From assembly GCA_947597925.1 (NCBI GenBank), contig CANQFA010000001.1, positions 310,001 to 374,000 on the forward strand: a stretch of 64,000 bases of DNA, written 5' to 3'. Positions 1 to 8,400 of the stretch are shown piece after piece. The translations under genes and the position numbers were made by a program. The number at the start of each line of letters is the position of its first letter. Position 1 is the first letter of the stretch. The stretch comes from an uncultured Clostridia bacterium. Its GTDB lineage: Bacteria; Bacillota; Clostridia; Christensenellales; Borkfalkiaceae. The notes below the pieces were generated by a model that saw only the letters and a list, made by a program, of their open reading frames with translations, did not search any database and was not told the origin of the DNA.

Positions 1-3
1 GGT

Positions 4-996
4 ATGAAGACACGCTATTTTCACATCTTCTGCACGCTCACGAAGCGCCACCTCATGGTCTTTTTCAAGAACAAGGTGCGCCTCATGTATACCCTGCTCG
101 TGCCCGTCATCATCTTTGCGGTCTACCTCCTCTTCCTGCGGGGGCTCGAGCTCGGCATGGTGCAAAATATCCTGAGCGACCCCGCGCTCGGACTCGGTGC
201 CGACGTGATCGCCGACGTGCAGCTGCACAAGTATATCGAGACGCTCGTGGACAGCTGGATGCTCTCGGGCATCATCGGGCTCTCCACCATCACCGTGGCG
301 CTGCAGACGAATACCGTCATCGTGGAGGACAAGGAAAACGGCGTCAACCGCGACTTCGCCTCCTCGCCCATCCACAGAAATCTCCTCATCGCGAGCTATT
401 TCGTCTACAACTTCCTCGTATCCGCGCTCATCTGCCTCGTCTTCTATCTCGTCTGCCTCGTCTATCTCGCGGCAATGGGGGAGCTGCTCATCTCCTTCGG
501 CGAGGTGCTCCTCTCCCTCGTCGTGATGTTCTTCGCGACCGTCGCCTCTACGCTCATGACCGTCTTCATCTGCTCCTTCGTCAAGACGGAGGGAACCATG
601 ATGAGCATCGTCGCCATCTTCTCGACGGCCGTGGGATTTCTGATCGGCGCCTACATGCCCCTCGGCATGATGCCCGACTGGGTGCAGGGCATCTGCGGAT
701 TCATCCCCGGGACCTATGCCTGCTCGCTGCTCCGCTACGCCTTCATGAAGACGCCGCTCGCCGAGCTCACGGCCTATGTGCAGGGGCTGGACCTTCCCGC
801 AGGGGCCTTCGAAAAGCTCCTCGAGGGGGTCGCGGGGACCTTCGGCTACGACATCAGTTTCTTCGGCGTTCCCGTTCCGCCGCACTTCCAGGCGCTCGCG
901 CTCGCGGTGTATATCGTCCTCTTCGTCGCGCTCAATATCGGCGTGGGCAGCAAGGTAGCCGAGGTGCTCGGCATGGGAAGACGAAAAAAGAAGTGA
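4..996 (+). CDS. ABC-2 type transporter permease
   Basis: This is probably the membrane half of an ABC exporter of the ABC-2 class (drug, lipid or polysaccharide export). The 330-residue protein opens with a charged stretch (LTKRHLMVFFKNK) followed by a hydrophobic span, which is the usual N-terminus of the family. A large external loop of about 70 residues and five further hydrophobic segments follow, and the protein ends in a basic tail (GMGRRKKK). The length is normal for the family. No ATPase is encoded in the window, so its partner is presumably just upstream of base 1. The start codon is the first ATG in the window and its ribosome site cannot be judged. The substrate is unknown. A strong terminator follows, so this is the last gene of its operon. 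Confidence 0.8.
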   Translation: MKTRYFHIFCTLTKRHLMVFFKNKVRLMYTLLVPVIIFAVYLLFLRGLELGMVQNILSDPALGLGADVIADVQLHKYIETLVDSWMLSGIIGLSTITVALQTNTVIVEDKENGVNRDFASSPIHRNLLIASYFVYNFLVSALICLVFYLVCLVYLAAMGELLISFGEVLLSLVVMFFATVASTLMTVFICSFVKTEGTMMSIVAIFSTAVGFLIGAYMPLGMMPDWVQGICGFIPGTYACSLLRYAFMKTPLAELTAYVQGLDLPAGAFEKLLEGVAGTFGYDISFFGVPVPPHFQALALAVYIVLFVALNIGVGSKVAEVLGMGRRKKK

Positions 997-1012
997 TTTT
1001 CTGAAAAAAATG

Positions 1013-1040
1013 TACCGCTCCGCTCGGGGCGGTATTTTTT
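1013..1040 (+). terminator. Intrinsic terminator after the ABC-2 permease
   Basis: The stem TACCGCTCC/GGGGCGGTA closes a GCTC loop and is followed by six T residues. An A-run precedes it. Confidence 0.9.
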
Positions 1041-1052
1041 CGTTTTGCGGGA

Positions 1053-1066
1053 ATGGGGTGCGAAAA
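1053..1066 (+). repeat. Intergenic 14-bp motif, copy 1
   Basis: This is the sequence ATGGGGTGCGAAAA, found exactly three times in the window and always in a short intergenic gap upstream of a gene (also at 14981 and 17386). Its function is unknown. Confidence 0.6.
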
Positions 1067-1131
1067 CCGAGGGAAACATTGTGAAGACGCGGTGAAAAGA
1101 TGGGCGCGGAGAGGCGGATTTTCAAATCAGG

Positions 1132-1160
1132 TTGATTTTTTCGCGCAGATATGGTATAAT
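1132..1160 (+). promoter_or_regulatory. Promoter of the first giant surface protein
   Basis: TTGATT and TATAAT are separated by 17 bases. The -10 box lies 38 bases before the chosen ATG at 1199, which has a GGGAGG ribosome site eight bases upstream of it. Confidence 0.85.
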
Positions 1161-1198
1161 GAGGATACATGGAATCAAGCTCACGGGAGGATGCGATC

Positions 1199-4100
1199 AT
1201 GAAGAGAGCAAAACTCGGCATCTTTGCGGTCTTTCTTTCGGCGGCCCTGTTTGCGCCCGCCTGCCTTTCCGTGTCCGCGGAAGGGGGGCATGACTACGAC
1301 TACGCCCGCGCGGGCGATGTGGGCGCGGTGACCTATACCGCCGTCGATCTCCTCGCAAAGCTCGGCATCACCCCCTCCGAAGAGGAGAGGGACTATCTCC
1401 TCGAAAAGGGGCTCTTTACCCTCCGCTACAGCCCCGCGCTCTCGGCGGGCGCCGCCTCGGTGAATTTTGAGGACGGCGAACTCACGGTGGACGTCTCGCC
1501 CGTCTTCTACACTGCGAAAAACGGGCAGACGGTCGTGTGGACCCCCCTCACGGTGGACGGCGGCGGGACCCTCTCGGGGGATGCCCTGCACTACGAGACG
1601 ACCCCCGCGGAGGGCAAGGACTCTGTGACGGTGCGCTTCGGGAGCACCCTCACCGTCGCGGCCGAAGACGTCAATGCCGTGCTCACTGCGGCCTATGATG
1701 CGGGCATGGGTGCCGCCGAGAAGCTCGCGGAGAAGGAACGGGCCTATGCGGAGGAGAAGCGCACCTACGACGCCTCCGTCGCCGCATACGAGGCATATCA
1801 GAGCGCCCTCACGGCCTATGAGGAGGACCTCGAAGAATATCATATCTATCAGAACGCCCTCGCGCTCTGGCGGGAGCAGGACGAAGCATACCGCAACTAT
1901 CTCGAAAGATACGAGGCCTATCTCGAGGAGCAGCGCACCTACTATGACTTCAACTCCGTGCTCAGCGAATACCGCGCGAAGAAGGCGGAATACGACCGCT
2001 ATCTCGAGGACTATGCCGACTACGAGAGGCGGTACGAGGACTATCTCGCAAGTCTCGACTCCGAGGAGGCGCGCGGCCAGCTCGCCCGCCTGAAGATCCT
2101 CGACTACCTCACCACGCCCTCCACCTCCTTACAGCGCACCCTCTACTCCGCCATCACGGGGAGCGCCGTCTCCTTTGTCCTCGACATGAAGGAGACCCTC
2201 GTGCGGTACAATCTCGTGGACAAGAAGGTCATAGACCGCACCGAGGAGGTGACGCGGCGCCTCCGCAACGAACTCGCCGCCCTCGAGGCCTGCACCACGG
2301 ACCGCGACCGCTATATCTACTACAAGACCTACTATACGACGCTGCGGGACGACTTCTGCGACCTCTTCCGCTGCCTCGACTACATGTACCAGAACCCCAA
2401 CTTCAGCGTGCATGGGCCCATCCATGACCGCACCGAAAACGATCAGAACCGCAAGTTCTGGATCCTGCTCGCCCAGCTCTACTATTTCTGCAATGCCATC
2501 ACGGACGGGCAGGTCTCCACCTATAACATCAAGTACAACTTCGGCTATAAGGAGAAATATCCCTACCGCTATTTCGACAGCAGCTACCGCATCGACGGCA
2601 AGACGCCCGCCGAGATCCTCGAAAACGACCCCGCGGCCCTGCTGCAGGACGGGGAAAATGCCGCGCCGCCCGAGAGCGGATATCTCCTTCCCGAGCCGCC
2701 CGAGCCGCCCGAGCCCGTAGAGGACCCCGGAGAGGCGCCCAACCGCCCTTCTTCGCCGCCCATCGCGCCCCGCGAGGTGACGCCGCCCGGCCCCGAGCCC
2801 GAGCTCGTCCTCGAGCCCGTGAGGCCGCAGGAGGTACCCATGCCCGCGGGAGAGCCTCGGAAATACACGCCCACCGCGGAGGAGAGCGCCCTGAAGGCGG
2901 CCTACGATGCGGGGAAATTTTCCGACCGCAAGGCAAGTCTTCGCAAGGAGGACTTCCTCTGGGAAGTGGAGACCTCGGTCGACCGCTATTTCCGCAACGC
3001 CCGCACCGTGGTCGTGGAGTACTACGATGGGGAGCGCCTCCTCGGCACGGACGACGTGATGCGGGGAGATTTCCTCACGCCGACCGTCGCGGAGCCCACG
3101 CGCGAGGAGACGGGGTATACCTACACCTTTGCGGGCTGGAATGACGGGACGGGGGCGCCCTTTGACCTCACGAAGGCCATCGATACCGACGCGGCGACCA
3201 TCCGTCTCTATGCCCGCTTCACGCGCACGCCCAACCTCTATGACGTCATCTGGGAAGTGGACGGCGCGATCAGGCAGGGCAAGGCCGCCTATAGGTCCGT
3301 GCCCGCCTACGACGGGGCGATGGGGCCTCTCGTAAAGGAACGCGCGGGCGTGCGAAAATATTTCTTCCTCGGCTGGCGGGATGAGGCGGGCAACTTCTAC
3401 CCCGCGGAAGAGGACGGCAGCGCGGCATTGCCCGAGATGGGCCTTTTGACCGTGCGCTACTCGGCCGTCTTCGAGGGGAGCGCGGAGGTGACCTTTGTCC
3501 TGCGCGGCGAGAGCATCACCCTCGCCGTCCGCGGGGGAGAGCGGCCCGTCTGCCCCCTCGATACCTCCTCGGTCTATGACCGCAACTATTTCTACGAATT
3601 CCTCGGCTGGGAGGGGGAAGAGGGGGTCTATGCGCCCGATGAGCTTCCCCTCGCCGAGGCGGACGGCACCGCCCGCTATACCGCCTCTCTCCGCCGCACC
3701 CCCCTCGCGGGATACGGCGACCTCGCGGGAGACGTCGTCCTCGAAAACGGATACTATACCGCGACCTGCGCCACGGGGAGCCCGCAGAGCTTCCGTCTCG
3801 GCGCCCTCTTTGTCATCGCCGCGAAGGGAGGCGCGGGGATCCGTGTCCGCACGGCGGGATGCACGATGATCCTCGATAGCGGCGCCGTGAAGACTGCCGC
3901 CGAGGCGGGGGCCGACGAGCTCCTCCTCCGCGCGGTGAGGATGGCGGACAGGAGCGAATTTTACTTCGGACTGGGGGAGGGCCTCTCCGTGGACGCCGTG
4001 CTGCGCATCACGGGGGACTTCGCGGGATACCGCCTCCTCGAGGAAGACGGCGCGGGCGCGCTCTCCTTCTGCGGATTCGATCGCGAGGGGGAGCGGCAGG

Positions 4101-5071
4101 TGAGCTTTGCCGTCCGTGCGGGCTGCCGCTATGAGATGTGCCCCTTCTATACCCTCTCTCCCGCAGAGGAGGGATATCCGCTCACGATCGAGACGGGACT
4201 TCCTCTCCTCGACATCGGCGGCCTCCTTCTCGTGCAGGCGCGCGCGGGAGATGAGGTCTTCCTGCGTCTCGGCGAGCCCGCTTCGGGAAAGCAGATCGCG
4301 GGCGTTTCCGCCGTAGAGGAGGTGAGCGGCGCACCCATCGTACTTGAAGAGCGGGAGGGGGGATATGCCTTCCGCATGCCCGCCGCCGACATCCTCGTGA
4401 CCGTGCGGACCGCGGATATCCTCTATACGGTGCGCTTCTATGCCGAGGGCGTCCTCCTCTATGAGGCGCAGGTGCCCTACGGGACCGACCTCACCGAGCT
4501 TGCACCGCCCGCCATGAAGCCCGCGGACAATACCGCCGTCTACCGCTTTACGGGGTGGGATGTGCCCCTTGCGCCCGTGACGGGAGATGCGGAATATCAT
4601 GCCGTATTCGCCGCCGAAGAGCTCCCGCCCGCGCAGGGGCCCTCGCGCACCGCACAGCTCATCAATCTCCTCTCCCTCGTCCTGCCCATTGCCGCCGCCG
4701 TGCTCGTCGTCGCCGCGGCGGGGCTCACCGTATTCCTCGTCCTTCGCCGCAGGAAGAAGCGTAAGGGGGCGCAGGCCGCAGCGGACACGGCCGCCGAAAC
4801 GCCCGCTCCGGACATGGATACGGCGAAAGAAGTCACTTCGGACATGGATACCGCGGAGGAGCCCGCCTCGGACATGGATGGGGTAGAAGAGGCCACAGAG
4901 ACGCCCGAAATGCAAGAAGAGCCCATAGAGACGACAGAAGAGGTCGTAGAGGCGCCCGAAGAGGTCCCCGAGGCCGAAGAGGGCGAGGTCTCAAAAACCG
5001 ATGATATCCCGCCCGAACTGGAAGAGGAGGGGGAGAAAACCGACGATATCCCGCCCGAAAGCCCGCAGTGA
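1199..5071 (+). CDS. Giant secreted surface protein with coiled coil, InlB-like repeats, C-terminal membrane anchor and acidic tail
   Basis: The ORF track starts at 1169. The ATG at 1199 is preferred because GGGAGG sits just before it and translation then begins directly with a signal peptide (MKRAKLGIFAVFLSAALF). In order, the 1290-residue protein has: a mixed N-terminal domain; a Tyr/Glu-rich coiled coil at about 165-300, with heptad-like YxxYL runs; a globular part; a Pro/Glu-rich spacer at about 490-560; InlB/Listeria-Bacteroides type repeats from about 600 (YTFAGWNDG and FFLGWRDE, the FxGW signature); beta-rich domains; one membrane span at about 1153-1180 followed by RRRKKRK; and an acidic cytosolic tail carrying SDMDTAEE-type repeats. 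This predicts an extracellular adhesin or structural protein anchored by its C-terminus rather than by LPXTG. No function is known. The tail ends in repeated TDDIPPE units that continue in frame past the TGA stop. Confidence 0.8.
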   Translation: MKRAKLGIFAVFLSAALFAPACLSVSAEGGHDYDYARAGDVGAVTYTAVDLLAKLGITPSEEERDYLLEKGLFTLRYSPALSAGAASVNFEDGELTVDVSPVFYTAKNGQTVVWTPLTVDGGGTLSGDALHYETTPAEGKDSVTVRFGSTLTVAAEDVNAVLTAAYDAGMGAAEKLAEKERAYAEEKRTYDASVAAYEAYQSALTAYEEDLEEYHIYQNALALWREQDEAYRNYLERYEAYLEEQRTYYDFNSVLSEYRAKKAEYDRYLEDYADYERRYEDYLASLDSEEARGQLARLKILDYLTTPSTSLQRTLYSAITGSAVSFVLDMKETLVRYNLVDKKVIDRTEEVTRRLRNELAALEACTTDRDRYIYYKTYYTTLRDDFCDLFRCLDYMYQNPNFSVHGPIHDRTENDQNRKFWILLAQLYYFCNAITDGQVSTYNIKYNFGYKEKYPYRYFDSSYRIDGKTPAEILENDPAALLQDGENAAPPESGYLLPEPPEPPEPVEDPGEAPNRPSSPPIAPREVTPPGPEPELVLEPVRPQEVPMPAGEPRKYTPTAEESALKAAYDAGKFSDRKASLRKEDFLWEVETSVDRYFRNARTVVVEYYDGERLLGTDDVMRGDFLTPTVAEPTREETGYTYTFAGWNDGTGAPFDLTKAIDTDAATIRLYARFTRTPNLYDVIWEVDGAIRQGKAAYRSVPAYDGAMGPLVKERAGVRKYFFLGWRDEAGNFYPAEEDGSAALPEMGLLTVRYSAVFEGSAEVTFVLRGESITLAVRGGERPVCPLDTSSVYDRNYFYEFLGWEGEEGVYAPDELPLAEADGTARYTASLRRTPLAGYGDLAGDVVLENGYYTATCATGSPQSFRLGALFVIAAKGGAGIRVRTAGCTMILDSGAVKTAAEAGADELLLRAVRMADRSEFYFGLGEGLSVDAVLRITGDFAGYRLLEEDGAGALSFCGFDREGERQVSFAVRAGCRYEMCPFYTLSPAEEGYPLTIETGLPLLDIGGLLLVQARAGDEVFLRLGEPASGKQIAGVSAVEEVSGAPIVLEEREGGYAFRMPAADILVTVRTADILYTVRFYAEGVLLYEAQVPYGTDLTELAPPAMKPADNTAVYRFTGWDVPLAPVTGDAEYHAVFAAEELPPAQGPSRTAQLINLLSLVLPIAAAVLVVAAAGLTVFLVLRRRKKRKGAQAAADTAAETPAPDMDTAKEVTSDMDTAEEPASDMDGVEEATETPEMQEEPIETTEEVVEAPEEVPEAEEGEVSKTDDIPPELEEEGEKTDDIPPESPQ

Positions 5072-5137
5072 TGCAAAACCGCGGATATCCCGCCCCTTTT
5101 TCCGCCGCCGCGCGCGAAAACACAGGATATCATGCCC
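5003..5137 (+). repeat. Codon-phased GATATC repeats running through the stop codon
   Basis: GATATCCCGCCC occurs exactly at 5003, 5045 and 5084, and GATATCATGCCC occurs at 5126. The spacings of 42, 39 and 42 are all multiples of three and keep the reading frame of the preceding gene, encoding K-T-x-D-I-P-P type units. The TGA at 5069 falls inside the array. Confidence 0.75.
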
Positions 5138-5211
5138 CTTCGGACATGTCCCCCGCGTGCGTCCGTGCCGATGCATCGAGGCGGAGCACCCGAAGGAGGC
5201 GCCGAAGAGCC

Positions 5212-5242
5212 GAAAGCTGCGGATATCCGCGGCTTTCTTTTT
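5212..5242 (+). terminator. Intrinsic terminator between the two giant genes
   Basis: The stem GAAAGCTGCGG/CCGCGGCTTTC has an ATAT loop and is followed by five T residues. Apart from the repeats before it, the rest of the 385-base gap (5072-5456) holds only the next promoter and its roughly 90-base leader. That leader contains an imperfect hairpin around CGGGCGGCCCG. Confidence 0.9.
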
Positions 5243-5335
5243 GCCGCATAGCTCCAATCCGCAAAGGAAATTTAGCGAAACCGCAAAATTGAGAAAAATT
5301 CTCTGTGGTAAGCGAAAAATTTTGTCGAATATCTA

Positions 5336-5364
5336 TTGACATTCACGAAAAAATACATTATGAT
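5336..5364 (+). promoter_or_regulatory. Promoter of the second giant surface protein
   Basis: TTGACA and TATGAT are separated by 17 bases in an AT-rich stretch. The transcript would carry a leader of about 85-90 bases before the ATG at 5457. Confidence 0.85.
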
Positions 5365-5456
5365 ATTGCTGTGAAAATATCAATATACGGGGACTCGGCC
5401 TCTTTCGGGCGGCCCGTACGTTGCATATTGAAAATCTTTTGTAGGGAGAGTATCGT

Positions 5457-8400
5457 ATGAAACAGATCGGTAAACGGCTGACACTCGCCGTCGTCCTGCT
5501 CCTCTCCTTCGTGCTCATGCTGATGGGGGTCATTAGCCTCTGTCCCGTGAATGCGGAGGAAGAGACGAACAAGCCGGAACAGGTCAAGTCGGACTGGTTC
5601 GAGCTTGTCTATGACGACGATTCGCTCGAGTTCCGCCTGAGCGGCGATTTCCGCAGCTATCTCGACGCCAACCGCGGGGACATCTCCGAGCTCCGCAGCG
5701 GCATTGTCCAGGCAGTCAAGCGCATCGTGATGAAGGGCATCTTCTCCAATCAGATGAATGCCGCGAGCGGCGCGCAGGCGCTGTCCGTCAGGGCAGACAC
5801 AGACATCCCCGCGATCCCCGGGGTGGACCTCGACAACTTCGATTGGGGCAGCGGCAACCTCAGAGACTTCAAGGACTATATCGTCGATCGTCTCAGTGAG
5901 CCCAGCGAACTCGAGAAATATGTGAAGGGCGAATACGATACCCTGCTCGACTACGCCATCAGCGAATATGTCGGCTCGCAGGACACCTCCACCGAAGAGC
6001 TCAAGGAAGAGGTCTACGGCAAGATCCATGATAAGATGGATCAGGTGATGGACGAAGTCCTCGACAAGTTCGAAGAGAAGTTCGTCGAACAGTGCGAAGA
6101 GCAGATCCAGCAGGAGTTCGAAAAGCTCAAGGATAACGAAGAGTATAAGGATAAGACCGAGGAAGAGCTCAAAGAGCTTGCCCAGCAGGCCGCCAAGGAT
6201 GCATGGTTCGAGGAGAAAGAGATCAACCCCGCGGACCCCGCGCAGAGCATGAAGGACAAGGTCAATGAGCGCGTCGAGTACGTCGAGGAAAACGGCGGCA
6301 GCGTCTCCCTCTCGGTAGACGACCTCATCGGCGCACTTGACATCGTCAAGGTCGACGGCGCCACCGTCTTCGAGTCGGGCAGCCTCTCCTTCGGGGGCAT
6401 CAAGCACGTCCTCACCCTCCTGCCCAGACCCGCCACCCTCGCCGAGTACACCGACGAGCAGATGGCGAATATCCTGAAAGACATCGATGTCGACCTCACG
6501 ACGACGTACGGCGACGTGAACTTCAAGGTCTCCTTCGGCTTCTACGGCAATACCAATGTCATCCGCAAGGCGGCGAAGGCCATTGCGAAAGTCATCGATG
6601 TCACGGGCAATTCGCAGGACCTCCACGTCACGCTCAATCCTCCCGCAGCCTTCACCAAGCTCATGAAGGTCGCCGTCGAGTCCGCACAGTTCACCGATGC
6701 ACAGAAGAATCACATCTTCTCCCTCTTCGGCATGACCGTGAGCGAGATGTACGACAAGGCGACGAGCTATGAGCTCAGCGAGATCGTCGACTTCCTCAAG
6801 GGTCTCGACTATGCGAAGTTCCTCAACAGCGCCATCAGCGCCGACTTCCTCAATGAGTACTTCGGCAGCTATCTCGAATCTCTCCTCGGGCATCCCATCA
6901 CCGATATGGATGCGACCGTCGACAAGTTCATCGACAAGGTGCACGACTACTTCGTGAAGTTCGAGGGCAGACTGGAGACGCTCACCGTGGAGCAGGTCGA
7001 GAACTGGCTCAAGAAACTTCCCGGGTTCGGCGAAGTCAATGTGCCCGAAAAGCTCGAGCGTGCGGCGCAGAAGCTCCTCGACTTCGCAAAGAGGATCGAT
7101 TGGGCGAAGTATGACGCCGCTTATATCCGCGACATCCTTGCCAATAACCCCGAAGCATTCAACGGCGAGATCGTGAAGTATCTCGAAGACTTCGGGATGA
7201 CCTTCGACGAATACTACGGCACCTTCCTCAACTACGTCGAAAAGCTCTACAATAATATCCCCGAAAGACTCAAAGACGGCAGCCTCACGGGTATTTATCA
7301 GGGCGCGGGCGCGTTCGCGTACGAGGGCACCTTTAACTTCGACCTCGCAAACGTCTTCGGGCGCATCGCGAACTTCTTCAGAAACCGCGGCTTCGAGGGC
7401 GTGGGCGACTTCCTCGACAAGGCGGCGGGCAGCTTCTCCGGCGAGCGCTCCCTCCACCTCACCCTCAATGCCACCGTTCCCAACCTCTATAAGGTCACCT
7501 ATGTGATGGGCGAAGAGACGCGCGAGGGCTTCCTTCCCGCGGGGACCAACGGCGAGACCGTGGCGGTCCTCTCCAACCATCCCGAGATCGTGACCGAAGA
7601 GGGCACCTATACGGTCCTCGGCTGGATCAAGGCCGGCACCACCTATGTGGACGAGTCGAGCTTCCTTGCCGAGATGCCCGCAGAGGACATCGAGCTCATC
7701 CCCGTGACCGACTTTGACATTCAGAGCTTTGTCAATGAAGAGGCCGTGGAGAAGGAGTTCAATGGGACCTACGGCAACGAATATGTCCTCAGCGCCACCG
7801 CAAAGGGCCTGAATGCGGAATATACATACGAATGGTACCGCGCAGAAGGGGAGAAGGTCGAAGATCTCACCCTCACGCAGGTCGCGGACAGCGGCGAGTA
7901 CTATGTCGTCGTCACCGATACCCTCACGGGATATCAGAAGAAGTCCGAGTCCTTCACGGTGACCATCGATCCCGCAGTCATCACCATCCTCTCCACCGCT
8001 TCGCTTGAGTACAGCGAAGGCACGGCGGGCACCTGGGCGGATTACACGAAGGCGCTTCCCTACAGCGCTGCAGGGTACACCGTCCGCCTGAAGGCAGGTT
8101 CGTACACCGTCGCACCCGCGACCCTCGCGGAAGAGGCGGCGGAAGTGCTCACCATTCCCACGGCAACGCAGACCAACGTCGGCGAGTACACCTATAAGGT
8201 CGCTCTTGCCGAGACCGACCTCGCGGCCAACTACACGCTCGCATATGCGACGGGCGCCACGGAGGAATTCGGCTGGGCCATCACGAAGGCCACCATCACC
8301 GTGACCGACGTCACCTGGACGGGCGCACAGGAAGGCAAGATCACCTTTGACTACGACGGCGAGGAAAAGACCGTCGAGGCGACCGTCAACTTCGAGGAAG

